Source: CALOCV01 sp942491955 (GTDB lineage Bacteria > Chlamydiota > Chlamydiia > Chlamydiales > CALOCV01). Taken from it: 64,000 bases of DNA. Both the position numbers and the translations under genes were made by a program. This document shows, piece by piece, positions 54,134-62,852 of the stretch; the stretch's first letter is position 1, and each line of letters starts with the position of its first letter. The notes under the pieces were generated by a model, which searched no databases, was not told the origin of the DNA, and saw only the letters and a program-made list of their open reading frames with translations. Location: assembly GCA_942491955.1 (NCBI GenBank), contig CALOCV010000044.1:1-64000 (forward strand), in the 5' to 3' direction.

Positions 54134-55417
54134 ATGCAACGACTGATTGTTCAACGATCGACTCTTTGTGGCGCTTTGCGCATTCCTCCATCAAAGTCGC
54201 AAACGATGAGAGCACTATTATTTGCTAGTTTAGCAAAAGGGGAGTCGACGATCGATTTTCCTCTCTGGTCACCGGATACCGAGGCGATGATCCTTGCGTG
54301 CCAAGGACTCGGAGCTGTCATTACAAAGGAACCAAATCGTCTCATGGTACGAGGCGTTGGAGGCAATATTGCCTTGCAAATGAGGAAGGTCGATGTTGGG
54401 AATTCGGGCATAGCCTACCGCTTTATCACAGCTCTTGCAGCCCTTGGAAACGATGTCATCCGCATCACAGGCGATGCCTCTATCCAACACCAACGGCCGA
54501 TTCAACCACTGCTCAATGCACTCCAACAACTTGGAGCACGAGTATGGTACCATGAAGAAGAGGGGAGGGCGCCCTTCTCCTTATGTGGACCGATCCACGG
54601 AGGGCGTGCTGTCCTTTCTGGAGAGGATTCACAACCGGTGTCCGCTTTATTGATTGTTTCTTCTTTTCTCAACGAACCTGTCGAGATCTATGTCCGCAAT
54701 CCAGGAGAGAGGCCTTGGGTTGGATTGACCTTGCATTGGCTTCATTCGTTTGGTATCCCGATCACACATCACAATTTTTCCTCCTACCGCATACAAGGGG
54801 GGAAGAAAATTCCCTCATTCCACTATCGCGTTCCAGGCGATTTTAGTGCAGCAGCATTTCCTATGGCAGCAGCGATGCTTACCGAATCGGACATGACTCT
54901 CTCTTTACTCGATTGGGAGGATCCACAAGGGGATAAGCTTTTATTTTCAGCTCTTGAACAGATGGGAGCTCGATTTCGTTATTCCCACGCCGAGCAACAG
55001 ATCCATATTTCGGGTCGACAGACTCTTCAAGGAATGGATCTTCCCGTGAACCAGATGATCGATGCTCTCCCTATTCTAGGTGTGATCGGCTGTCATATAA
55101 AGGGAAAGATGGAGCTTCTAGAAGGGGCTATTGCACGAAAAAAAGAGTGTGATAGGATTGGATGCCTGACGCAAGAGCTGCAAAAAATGGGAGCCCATAT
55201 CACCGCTACGGATGCGGGTATTGTAGTGAAACCGAGTTCTCTTAAGGGAGGAGTTGTTCAAAGCCATGGAGACCATCGCCTCGCTATGGCTCTGGCTGTT
55301 GCAGGGATGACTGCTGAGGGGACCACCATCATCGAAGGAGCGGAATGCATTCAGAAGAGTTTCCCCGGTTTTGTCGAGACGATGAAGAACGTGGGCGCCA
55401 ACATCGCTCTTCTTTGA
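54134..55417 (+). CDS. aroA: 3-phosphoshikimate 1-carboxyvinyltransferase (EPSP synthase)
   Basis: AroA joins phosphoenolpyruvate to shikimate-3-phosphate in the shikimate pathway. The 427-residue protein has PPSKSQTMRALL (substrate site), VGNSGIAYRF (LxxGNSGT-type motif), SSQPVSALLI-like DSQPVSALLIVSSF, PGDFSAAAFPMAAA, and the ending KSHGDHRLAMALAV-type HGDHRLAMALAVAG. It is complete. Its last ~29 codons are duplicated at 63288, in front of aroK, so the original neighbour of this gene was aroK and not the island genes. Confidence 0.95.
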   Translation: MQRLIVQRSTLCGALRIPPSKSQTMRALLFASLAKGESTIDFPLWSPDTEAMILACQGLGAVITKEPNRLMVRGVGGNIALQMRKVDVGNSGIAYRFITALAALGNDVIRITGDASIQHQRPIQPLLNALQQLGARVWYHEEEGRAPFSLCGPIHGGRAVLSGEDSQPVSALLIVSSFLNEPVEIYVRNPGERPWVGLTLHWLHSFGIPITHHNFSSYRIQGGKKIPSFHYRVPGDFSAAAFPMAAAMLTESDMTLSLLDWEDPQGDKLLFSALEQMGARFRYSHAEQQIHISGRQTLQGMDLPVNQMIDALPILGVIGCHIKGKMELLEGAIARKKECDRIGCLTQELQKMGAHITATDAGIVVKPSSLKGGVVQSHGDHRLAMALAVAGMTAEGTTIIEGAECIQKSFPGFVETMKNVGANIALL

Positions 55418-55421
55418 TCTT
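55335..55421 (+). repeat. Direct repeat at the 3' end of aroA (left copy)
   Basis: An 87-bp sequence covering the final codons and stop of aroA. It recurs at 63288–63374, exactly 7,953 bp further on, with two differences (55342 G to C; 55390 C to T). The copies flank all the island genes and resemble attachment-site duplications at the 3' end of a target gene. Confidence 0.9.
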
Positions 55422-55474
55422 AGAACCTGTCTTCACACTTGAAATGAGCCATTTGTAGTGTGAAGACAGGTTCT
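55422..55474. repeat. Perfect 18-bp inverted repeat after aroA
   Basis: AGAACCTGTCTTCACACT (55422–55439) and its exact complement (55457–55474) with a 17-base loop, starting 5 bp after the aroA stop. It may terminate aroA transcription, although no T-run follows. AGAACCTGT-type ends recall IS5-group termini, so it may be a miniature element at the island boundary. Confidence 0.75.
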
Positions 55475-55510
55475 TATACTAATCTTAATAAATAAGTGTG
55501 AAAATGGATA
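55475..55510. repeat. Partial end of the palindromic element overlapping a gene start
   Basis: ATACTAATCTTAATAAATAAGTGTGAAAATGG is nearly identical to the reverse complement of the right end of the element variant at 56398–56555. The start codons of the DUF2797 gene (GTG at 55498, ATG at 55504) lie inside it. The gene is thus placed between two element ends. Confidence 0.65.
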
Positions 55511-56346
55511 CTTCATCCGTATATATGGGTTATGGGTTTACCAATGAGCAGCCATACGTGCTTATTGATGATCTTTCTTGTAAGCCTACGCAGAGGAAAA
55601 AGGTTTTTTTACATAAAAATTGTGTCATCGAAATCCAAACGATTGGCAATAAATTTTGCTTGGGTCAATACCAGTTGATGACTCAAGAACGAATACCTTG
55701 TCCTAATCAAGCATCGATAGAGCTGAAAAAATCCAACTGTTATTCCTGTTTTCAATCTGTGGGATTTACTCCTTCTTTTAATCGATCTTCTCGACTCTCT
55801 CCGCAACAACAGATATACTGCCAGCAACCTCATCTCGTCTATCTTGCTGCTTTTGGAGCGGGAATCATTAAGGTGGGAACGGCTTTTATTCCTCGAACTC
55901 CTGAACGATGGTTAGAACAGGGAGCAAAGGCAGTTGCTGTAGTGCAAGAATATAAGAATGCGTATGACGCGCGCGATTGTGAAATTGCGATTCGGGATGG
56001 GAATAAAATAAAAGAGGGTGTGCGAGTTAAAGAAAAAATTTCTGCTTTAACAAAAGAGTGGGATTTCATAAAAGAGCAAGACCAATTAAGTAGATTGCGA
56101 AGAGAGATTCAGCAAAGACTTCAATTGGAAGTACAAGACCTACCCATACGAGACTTGACAACGAGATACGGGATTGATTTTCCTATTGATGGAATCGCAA
56201 ATGGTGATGAAGGGTCTTCATGCGAAAAAGGAAAATTTATCGGTTTGATTGGAGAATTGCTCATTCTCGAATCAGAGAATAGATGCCGATATTTCCGCAA
56301 TATAAAAAATTTTGTGGGATCTTCTTCTTGGCGTGTTTCTAAGTAA
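55498..56346 (+). CDS. DUF2797 domain-containing protein
   Basis: A 282-residue protein (GTG at 55498, or ATG two codons later). The centre, HLVYLAAFGAGIIKVGTAF then RTPERWLEQGAKAVAVVQEY, is the DUF2797 signature, a region related to GIY-YIG-like folds. A CYSC pair near residue 82 may bind zinc together with residues around it. The C-terminal ~100 residues are helical. Function unknown. It is the only plus-strand gene of the island and lies between two repeat fragments, so it may be an independent passenger. Confidence 0.75.
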   Translation: MKMDTSSVYMGYGFTNEQPYVLIDDLSCKPTQRKKVFLHKNCVIEIQTIGNKFCLGQYQLMTQERIPCPNQASIELKKSNCYSCFQSVGFTPSFNRSSRLSPQQQIYCQQPHLVYLAAFGAGIIKVGTAFIPRTPERWLEQGAKAVAVVQEYKNAYDARDCEIAIRDGNKIKEGVRVKEKISALTKEWDFIKEQDQLSRLRREIQQRLQLEVQDLPIRDLTTRYGIDFPIDGIANGDEGSSCEKGKFIGLIGELLILESENRCRYFRNIKNFVGSSSWRVSK

Positions 56347-56388
56347 TACCAAACGTATCCAATAAGGGTTGTGCCTTTGGCACAAATT
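56346..56388. repeat. Fragment of the ATACCAAACG element
   Basis: ATACCAAACG at 56346–56355, then GGTTGTGCCTTTGGCACAAAT, matches the left end of the TnpB-remnant element at 62853. It overlaps the DUF2797 stop codon. Copies of this element therefore stand on both sides of the minus-strand operon. Confidence 0.75.
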
Positions 56389-56397
56389 GACGTTCTT

Positions 56398-56555
56398 TAG
56401 ATAAATAAACACACCAATGGATCTTCATCTTTTTTTTCGAAATCTGTTTTTCTATCTTGCAAACTCACAAGAGTTTGCTGCGATCTCCAAAACAAATTTC
56501 GCAAAAAAATTTTGAATCCAATTTTCACACTTATTTATTGTGATTGGTATAAGTA
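56398..56555. repeat. Palindromic miniature element, divergent variant
   Basis: The core GATCTTCATC...TTTTTCTATCTTGCAAACTC and TTTGCTGCGATCTCCAAAAC matches the element at 31416, but the ends are replaced by TAAATAA(A/G)(C/T)(A/G)(C/T)(A/G)-type inverted repeats (AAATAAACACACC on the left and its counterpart before TTATTGTGATTGGTAT on the right). A related end lies at 55475. Confidence 0.75.
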
Positions 56556-56569
56556 CGTGACTGCTTGAA

Positions 56570-56617
56570 AACCAAAATCTTACATTTTGCATGCGCATTG
56601 GGTGCGGAATGTGGAAT
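56570..56617 (+). repeat. Operon-flanking repeat (left copy)
   Basis: TTGAAAACCAAAATCTTACA followed by TTTTGCATGCGCATTGGGTG and CGGAATGTGG. An inverted, diverged copy lies at 63118–63176, and a direct partial copy (TTGCATGCGCATTGGGTGCG) at 63215–63244. The copies at 56570 and 63118 face each other across the seven-gene operon and could be ends of a composite mobile unit. Confidence 0.75.
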
Positions 56618-57527
56618 TCAAGATTCAGGTTCCTTGCTAAGAAGTTGTTTTTTTTGTGATTGCACAATTCCTACCGCAGCAATGGATAGGATACAAATGA
56701 GTCCACTCAATTGGTTAAAAAAAGAAAGGGTTAAAGGGAAAAATGGGAGGGCTAGATAATGCAAAATAATCGGATTTGTAGCGCGAATAAGAGAGGAAAT
56801 GCCATAAGAAACAAATCGGGTTCCATAAAAGAACATGACCATGGCAACATAAGAAAGCAAGGAAGAGAAAACAAGCCAAACTCCATTCGAAACAAGCGAG
56901 CTAAAGCTAATCCATGGAATCGCAAAGGAATGAAAGCATAAGTAAAACATAAGAGTGAAAAGAAAGATGAATACGTTATTCAGTGAAATCGCAAAAAAAA
57001 AAACTCGAATATAGATAGTGTTTTTTTATTAAAATATAGGAATAGGCCATTAAAGCTGAATAGATGATGCTCACCATCAAACCTTGGATTGATTGGTTTA
57101 TTTCAAATGTTGATTGGTTGTAATAAAATCCGAGTGTGCTCAAGATAGCTAGCAAGATAAAGCAAGCTTCTACCATCCCGAAACGTTCGTTAAGAAATAG
57201 CCAAGAAAAAAATAGAGAGAAAACCACAAAAAAACGACCTAATATGCCAAAAACCGTGGGATGCAACAGTTGAATACTTGTTAATAAAAAGAAAAGAGCA
57301 AACGAGTAAACCAAGCTAATGAACATTTGAATAAAAAAATATTTAGCAATTTTTTTGTATTGGTAAATAATGGTAGGCAACGACAAAAATGCGGTGACTC
57401 CATTCAATACTAATAAAATATCCAATGTTTTGTATTCGTTTAAATACATTTTGTTTAATAGTGTAGAAATACAACTCAGTGTAATAGAGAGTAGTTGAAT
57501 CAAAAAACCGAAAAACATAGGGCTCAT
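56618..57527 (-). pseudogene. EamA/DMT-family transporter, one homopolymer frameshift
   Basis: Ten hydrophobic segments in two EamA halves. The first frame (57527–56976) runs from MSPMFFGFLIQLLSITLSCI to YSYILIKKHYLYSSFFF. The second half (FAIPWISFSSLVSNGVWLVFSSLLSYV, then FYGTRFVSYGISSLIRATNPI) is in another frame. A run of 11 T on the coding strand (56993–57003) needs one more T to give a continuous ~300-residue protein. EamA proteins export metabolites or take up nucleotide-type solutes. The start overlaps the preceding gene's stop (ATGA), so it is the last gene of the operon. Confidence 0.78.
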
Positions 57528-58771
57528 TCTTGAGATAAAAGATATTCATATAGATAGGATCCCGATTTCTCTAGCATCTTCTGTTTGCTTTTCTTTGCAG
57601 AATCCGTTCGGTTGTTACTTAAGTCAAAATCCGTTTTTTCTCGCCCTCTTTCTTGCTTACAACGTAAGTAATCAGAAGCAAAATGCAAAGAACTAAATCC
57701 TACTTGTCGATTATATGCTGTATTGAAATGAGATAAAGAAGCTGCTATTTGAGAAATTTCATTATCGATCGATCGGGCACCCATTTCTTGGGAGAGGTGT
57801 CGTTGTATAAAATCTTCTTCTGCAACGGTGGATACGGAAAGATGGATCCCCGTATTCAATTCTGGAAAATACGATGCAAGGGGATTATAAAGATCTTCTG
57901 TTTGGTTGATAAGAGATAAATAGCGATAGGAAAAATATCGTGTAGGTGAAAAAATTTTTTTATAAATTTCATTTTTATTGGATAGCGTTCCTAATTTTCC
58001 TACATAGATTACTTCGCGGCATCCTAGTTCGGCAAAACGATACGCCAAACGACCACTCATACAACCCCAAAAACTATAATGAACACGAAAAAAATTGATG
58101 ATCGTTTTTTTTGCAATACGGATACGAGTCGAACAGTACCATTCATTTATGTTTTCTTCGATGATATCGAAATTTTTATGCTTCTTGCGCAATAGGTCGT
58201 ACATTTCTTGCGCAAACCCCATAATAATAATATCGTTTTCGCGTATAAACAGTGAGTTTAACTCTGTCCAATTAGTAATGGTTTCTTCAAGTTTAGGATA
58301 GCGATAAATTGCTAAATATTGTTCAAATCCATTCGTTAACAGACTTAAACAATGTCGAATTAAACCTGCATATTGAAAAATATAGTCGCGCCCTGGAGTC
58401 ACTGCTACAATTAATTTTTTGATTTTTTTTGCATTGTGGACATAATAAAATTGCGGACGTATAAAATTGTAGCTCTTTGCAGATGGGTTGTGATGAAAAT
58501 CAATAGCCTCGACAGAAGAGAAGTGTAGAGAGGGTGCAAGCGAGGGAAATAGAGAGGGATAAATGCCGTGGATTTCGATTGGAATATGATAGATAATGGA
58601 TTGTTTTAACAAATCCATGGGCATTTTTTGCATGGCCCATTCATCTAAGCATTCACACATCGTGTGATCCAAAGGACGGGTTAAGGGAAAATAAAAAAAA
58701 TCATTAATACTTTCTAAATTTTCAATGGTCGTTAGAGGTAAGTCGGGCTTAATAATAGTTCTCATAAACAT
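57524..58771 (-). CDS. Protein with weak nucleoside-phosphorylase-like features
   Basis: A 415-residue protein. Residues ~210–370 show a pattern like PNP/UDP phosphorylases: WGCMSGRLAYRFAELGCREVIYVGKLGTL (glycine-rich phosphate/base region), LNTGIHLSVSTVAEEDFI, GARSIDNEISQIA (an xDxE-type motif) and VGFSSLHFASDYL at the end. The first 200 residues are unrecognised, with IVAVTPGRDYIFQYAGLIRHCL near 130. The assignment is tentative. It overlaps its upstream neighbour by 10 bp and its downstream neighbour by 4 bp. In an operon with Adk, HIT and NUDIX genes a nucleoside-handling role would make sense. Confidence 0.5.
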   Translation of the reverse strand: MFMRTIIKPDLPLTTIENLESINDFFYFPLTRPLDHTMCECLDEWAMQKMPMDLLKQSIIYHIPIEIHGIYPSLFPSLAPSLHFSSVEAIDFHHNPSAKSYNFIRPQFYYVHNAKKIKKLIVAVTPGRDYIFQYAGLIRHCLSLLTNGFEQYLAIYRYPKLEETITNWTELNSLFIRENDIIIMGFAQEMYDLLRKKHKNFDIIEENINEWYCSTRIRIAKKTIINFFRVHYSFWGCMSGRLAYRFAELGCREVIYVGKLGTLSNKNEIYKKIFSPTRYFSYRYLSLINQTEDLYNPLASYFPELNTGIHLSVSTVAEEDFIQRHLSQEMGARSIDNEISQIAASLSHFNTAYNRQVGFSSLHFASDYLRCKQERGREKTDFDLSNNRTDSAKKSKQKMLEKSGSYLYEYLLSQE

Positions 58772-59925
58772 GGCAAGGATATGGATTGATTGGAAAAAAT
58801 TTTTTTAATGATTTTTGCACCTCTTCGTATTCGTCCTTCATCCAAACTCTCATGTGTAGGCAAAATAATAAGGCGAGATAGAATTTCTCTTGCGTGAGGG
58901 TAGAGAAACGACGCCTCAGGTGATCGATAAGGAAGAAAAACTGGATAATCACACAATAATCGATAGTGGTAGCGATGCATGTCAGTAACAATGCCATGTG
59001 CTGCAAAAATGGATGCCATCTCTTGCGCTGAAAAAGGAGAAGCGTTAGTTAACAAAAAAAGTTGCGCGTATCCGTTTAAGAGGGTTTCTTGTTTGTAGGG
59101 AAAAGGAATCATTTCTGGCAAAGATTTCAATTCTTGCACCCATTGTTGTGCCAATCGCTTTCTCCGTAGGATTTTTTTATCTAAATGTTGTAGTTCTCTA
59201 CACCCGAGTGCTGCAGCCATTCCATTTAACTTATAGTTGAGCCCTATTTGATCGCCAAAACATTCATTTCTTCCTAAGGAAAGAAAAATGCGGCATTGTT
59301 TTGCCAAAGCTGCATCATTGGTTAAAATAAAGCCTCCTTCGCCGGTGCTGAGCATTTTTAATTCATGCGTACTAAAACATCCGCAAGATCCTTCCGTGCC
59401 CACAAAAAAACCATCTGTTTGTGTTCCTATGGCATGGGCTGCATCTGTAATGACAGGTATCGAATGTTGATGGCCTAAGCGATACAACTCTTTTTCATGG
59501 GTAGCGTATCCCCACATTGGGACGGTAAAAATGGCTTTCGTTTTTTCCGAGATGTGAGAAGAGACCTCTTCCGTATCCAACGAAAAATCACAAGGAGAGA
59601 CATCTGTAAAAATAGGTGTGGCTCCTAAATGAAGGATCGGTAACGCAGTCATCACGACGCCTAAAATCGAAACAATGACTTCGTCGCCGGGAGATACTCC
59701 CAGTGTATAGAGAGCCGTATGAAGAGCGGCTGTACCAGAAGAAACAGCGATGGCTTCTTTAACCTTACAGGTTTGAGCTAATGTCCGCTCATAAGCATCG
59801 ATAATCGATGACCTGCCTGACAAATTGTTGCGCTTGCGAAATATCTCCGCAATGCAATGGATGTCGTTTTTGTTTCGTTCAACGATATGCCAAGACGAGA
59901 TCTCTTCAGAATGATTCCCATCCAT
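58762..59925 (-). CDS. DegT/DnrJ/EryC1/StrS-type aminotransferase
   Basis: A PLP-dependent sugar aminotransferase of about 387 residues. It has AIAVSSGTAALHTALYTLGVSPGDEVIV, PIFTDVSPCDFSLD, VITDAAHAIGTQ (Asp contacting PLP) and the Schiff-base lysine near residue 189 in FSTHELKMLSTGEGGF. GLNYKLNGMAAALG is also typical. I prefer the ATG at 59925 because it overlaps the NUDIX gene by only 20 bp; an ATG at 59976 is open. Enzymes of this family make amino sugars for antibiotics, nucleosides and surface glycans. Confidence 0.88.
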   Translation of the reverse strand: MDGNHSEEISSWHIVERNKNDIHCIAEIFRKRNNLSGRSSIIDAYERTLAQTCKVKEAIAVSSGTAALHTALYTLGVSPGDEVIVSILGVVMTALPILHLGATPIFTDVSPCDFSLDTEEVSSHISEKTKAIFTVPMWGYATHEKELYRLGHQHSIPVITDAAHAIGTQTDGFFVGTEGSCGCFSTHELKMLSTGEGGFILTNDAALAKQCRIFLSLGRNECFGDQIGLNYKLNGMAAALGCRELQHLDKKILRRKRLAQQWVQELKSLPEMIPFPYKQETLLNGYAQLFLLTNASPFSAQEMASIFAAHGIVTDMHRYHYRLLCDYPVFLPYRSPEASFLYPHAREILSRLIILPTHESLDEGRIRRGAKIIKKIFSNQSISLPCL

Positions 59926-60352
59926 ATTCAATAAATTGTAATTTTTTTTGTGAACATTCAATGGCTTTTGCGACATAGGGTACCACGTTTGTTGGTAGCT
60001 GATTTAAAGGAAAAAAACTAAGTTCTTCACATTTGTGGGGTTCTCGATTGTAAATGGAATTTTGCCATTGCAAAGGGGTGAAAAAGAAATCAATGATTTC
60101 TCGATCGTGCGTTTTCCGATGCATTGTCAGAGACATCACAAGATCTCGTGGATCGATGGCAATCCCAATTTCTTCACAAGCTTCTCGCGCCATTCCTGCG
60201 CGAACGGTTTCATCCCCTTCAATATGCCCTGCAACCACACTGTATAATCCGTCGCACCAACCGGTTCCTTTGCGCAATTGCAAAAGAATATCACCTTCTT
60301 GGATTAAGAGGAGATGAACGGCTATAACAGCCTTAAATCTTTCTTTAAGCAT
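59906..60352 (-). CDS. NUDIX hydrolase
   Basis: A 148-residue protein with a complete Nudix box, GHIEGDETVRAGMAREACEEIGI (Gx5Ex7REUxEExGU). The front, FKAVIAVHLLLIQEGDILLQLRKGTGW, is typical of MutT/NUDT-type members acting on nucleoside diphosphates. It overlaps the class V enzyme gene by 8 bp and the aminotransferase gene downstream. It may hydrolyse or protect against a nucleotide intermediate of the island pathway. Confidence 0.88.
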   Translation of the reverse strand: MLKERFKAVIAVHLLLIQEGDILLQLRKGTGWCDGLYSVVAGHIEGDETVRAGMAREACEEIGIAIDPRDLVMSLTMHRKTHDREIIDFFFTPLQWQNSIYNREPHKCEELSFFPLNQLPTNVVPYVAKAIECSQKKLQFIEYGWESF

Positions 60353-61511
60353 AAACCTCTTGTCGCTGGAATTGTTTGAGGCCTTCCATCAATTGATCAA
60401 TATCAGAAAGGGTATTTTTGAATCCTGGACTGATTCTCAGAGTGCCTGTAGGAATAGTCTGTAACGTGTCATGGATAAGAGGAGCGCATTGAATTCCTGG
60501 ACGTGTCATGATATTTTTCCTTCGCAAGAAATGAGCAATCGATTGAGGTGTAGCATGAGGGATATTCATTGAAACAATAGGCACTTTGTTATCGATATCT
60601 TGTACACCATAAATGATGATATCATCAAGTGTTTGGAGACCTTGTAAAAGATGCGATAGTAATTGTTGTTGATGTGAGATAAGGGATTCGCGGTTTTCTT
60701 GGACAAAAGCCAAACAGTGTTGAAAGCAGGCGATACCTAAATAATTCAAAGTGCCCGCTTCGAATTTTAGAGGCATTTCTGTTGGATGTTTCTCGGAAAG
60801 AGAGTGGTATCCGCTTCCCCCTTCATACAACGGTTCCAGCTGCTTAGCATGTCGAACGTAGAGAAATCCCACACCGGGAGGTCCTAATAGGCCTTTGTGT
60901 GCTGTTCCTGCTAAAAAATCAATGGATGCACGATCAACGTGAATATCGGTATGTCCTGCTGTTTGTGTACAATCGACAAGAAAAGAGACCTTGTTTTCTT
61001 TTGCGATTTGCCCCATGAGTTCGATAGGAGATTTGACTCCAATGACATTGGAAGCGTGATTGGCTATCAAGAGACGAGTATTTTCTTTGAACAAGGAGGG
61101 CAATGTATGTAAATCAAAGCAGCCATTTTGATCGGAAGAAAAAATGGTAAAGGAAATATTTTTTTCTTTGACTAATTTCGATAAAGGTCGCCAAACCGCA
61201 TTATGTTCAAAATTAGTTAAAATGACGTGGTCAAAGGGGCGCAGAAAACCTTTGAGAACAATATTGATTGCATGAGTGGCATTGTATGTAAAAGCAATAT
61301 TTTGATGACTACGGATACCTAAAAAGCGTGCTAATTGTCCTCGAGTTTTTTCTATCCAGATGTTGTTGTCATTGTAAAATTGCGCTCCATTGCGGAAAGG
61401 ATTAAAACCTTTTATTGTGCAGAGCATTTCTTCCATTCCTCTCGCAATGACTTCGGGTTTAGGAAACGATGTACTCGCATGATCGAGATAAATTAACGAG
61501 GAGAGAGACAC
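60345..61511 (-). CDS. Class V PLP enzyme, cysteine desulfurase-like
   Basis: A 388-residue protein resembling the TIGR01977-type cysteine desulfurase branch: YLDHASTSFPKPEVI, FNPFRNGAQFYND, VILTNFEHNAVWRPL, VDCTQTAGHTDI and the PLP lysine near residue 206 in GTAHKGLLGPPG. The late RPGIQCAPLIHDTL block places a cysteine in the position used by this branch. It could deliver sulfur from cysteine or carry out another beta/gamma elimination. No IscU or SufU scaffold is adjacent, which argues for a pathway-specific role. Confidence 0.85.
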   Translation of the reverse strand: MSLSSLIYLDHASTSFPKPEVIARGMEEMLCTIKGFNPFRNGAQFYNDNNIWIEKTRGQLARFLGIRSHQNIAFTYNATHAINIVLKGFLRPFDHVILTNFEHNAVWRPLSKLVKEKNISFTIFSSDQNGCFDLHTLPSLFKENTRLLIANHASNVIGVKSPIELMGQIAKENKVSFLVDCTQTAGHTDIHVDRASIDFLAGTAHKGLLGPPGVGFLYVRHAKQLEPLYEGGSGYHSLSEKHPTEMPLKFEAGTLNYLGIACFQHCLAFVQENRESLISHQQQLLSHLLQGLQTLDDIIIYGVQDIDNKVPIVSMNIPHATPQSIAHFLRRKNIMTRPGIQCAPLIHDTLQTIPTGTLRISPGFKNTLSDIDQLMEGLKQFQRQEVYA

Positions 61512-62119
61512 AATAAAGCATCCATTTTTTGTTTGATTCTTGAAAAAAAATTTCGATTCAAATACGAAGTCCAGTCAGCTCGTTCAGGGTAACCAAGCTT
61601 GTTGCTAACTAATGTACGCAAAAGATGGGAAGGAATACACTGGTTTTGAACGGGGAAAAATAATTTTTTTTCTGTGTTATCTTCAAAAAATAAATATTCT
61701 CCATAACTATTATAATAATCGCTTATTTCATGGAGATGATCTAGGCGATAGCCTGGAAATCGAGAAACGAGTTCTGATTCAATAGAAATCGCACTCCCAA
61801 GGACGTGTAAGTGAAAGTGATGACAATCCCCATGGCTAGAATGAGGAGTACATGCTCCTGCCCTGCCATGTTCATAAAAACAAATTCCTCCAAAATGTTT
61901 GCGCAAGATGGTTGCAAGATGATTTTTAATTAGATCTATATCCATCAATAGAGATTCTTCCATTTCTCCTGCACAGGAAAAATGTTGTTTGGATACGATG
62001 AGTAAATGTCCCTCTTGAATGGGGTAGGGATCATACAAAATCAAAAAATCATTCAAAACATCGATCACCAATTCTTCTTCAGGAGAACAGAATAGACATT
62101 CAGTGATTTGGTTATTCAC
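61493..62119 (-). CDS. HIT-family protein
   Basis: A 208-residue protein. The first ~115 residues are a HIT domain: CLFCSPEEELV (zinc-type CxxC start), GHLLIVSKQHFSCAG and the histidine triad in CHHFHLHVLG near residue 100. The C-terminal ~90 residues are an extension that I do not recognise. HIT enzymes hydrolyse or transfer nucleotidyl groups, for example AMP from adenylylated compounds. The gene starts 4 bp after the adk-like gene and overlaps the class V gene by 19 bp. Confidence 0.82.
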   Translation of the reverse strand: MNNQITECLFCSPEEELVIDVLNDFLILYDPYPIQEGHLLIVSKQHFSCAGEMEESLLMDIDLIKNHLATILRKHFGGICFYEHGRAGACTPHSSHGDCHHFHLHVLGSAISIESELVSRFPGYRLDHLHEISDYYNSYGEYLFFEDNTEKKLFFPVQNQCIPSHLLRTLVSNKLGYPERADWTSYLNRNFFSRIKQKMDALLCLSPR

Positions 62120-62123
62120 GGGT

Positions 62124-62792
62124 TTATTTTCCTAATATGGATTGATAAATTTCTTCGATGGAAAAAGAAGCATCTAGAGAGAAAAATCGATTATTTTCTT
62201 TTATCAATAACAAAAGTTGGCTATAGGTGTCATCGTAGGTTTGTAAACGTGTATCGATATTCGTTTCTTTGTCTGATTCGCGTTGGATTACTTCTCCCTC
62301 ACAATGATCGCATTGGTTAGGCATTTTAGGTGGTCGAATCGTTGCACTGTAGACCGCATCACATTTTTTGCAGGTGAGGCGTCCTTGCATGCGCTTCTTA
62401 CACTCATTCAAGTTTAACTTCAGGTGTAAATACGAAAGAGTGATCTTGCGTTGTGTCGCGTATGTTTGCAACCAACTCAATTGGTTTTCGGTACGGGGAT
62501 ATCCGTCAAGAATAATGGTAGAGTTTTGGTAGGCGTCCAATTTTTGTTGTACCAATTTATTGATCACTTCTGTAGGTACAAATTGCCCTTCTGCAATTTC
62601 TTTTTTATATCGTGTGCCAATGTTTGTCTGTTGCCACATTTCGTGACGTAGAAGATCTCCACTACAAACATGAACAAATTTTTTCTCTTCTTGTAACATT
62701 TTTGCCACAGTTCCTTTTCCTGATCCAGGAGGGCCGAAAAGAACGATCCAGTCGTTTGTTGTGAATTGATGAATTTGCGTAGAGATATCCAT
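62124..62792 (-). CDS. Adenylate kinase-like, zinc-LID type
   Basis: A 222-residue nucleoside monophosphate kinase with P-loop GPPGSGKG (residues 20–27), GDLLRHEM, LDGYPRT (AMP site) and a LID with four cysteines (CKKC ~137, CDHC ~157), as in zinc-binding adenylate kinases. It is the first gene of the seven-gene operon, with AAAGGA seven bases before the ATG. A housekeeping adk is expected elsewhere in the genome, so this copy probably serves the island pathway or recycles AMP produced by it. Confidence 0.85.
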   Translation of the reverse strand: MDISTQIHQFTTNDWIVLFGPPGSGKGTVAKMLQEEKKFVHVCSGDLLRHEMWQQTNIGTRYKKEIAEGQFVPTEVINKLVQQKLDAYQNSTIILDGYPRTENQLSWLQTYATQRKITLSYLHLKLNLNECKKRMQGRLTCKKCDAVYSATIRPPKMPNQCDHCEGEVIQRESDKETNIDTRLQTYDDTYSQLLLLIKENNRFFSLDASFSIEEIYQSILGK

Positions 62793-62852
62793 GCAGTATT
62801 CCTTTGCTTTTTAAAACCAATAGAAGTGGCAATTTATCATTCTACGGGATTA

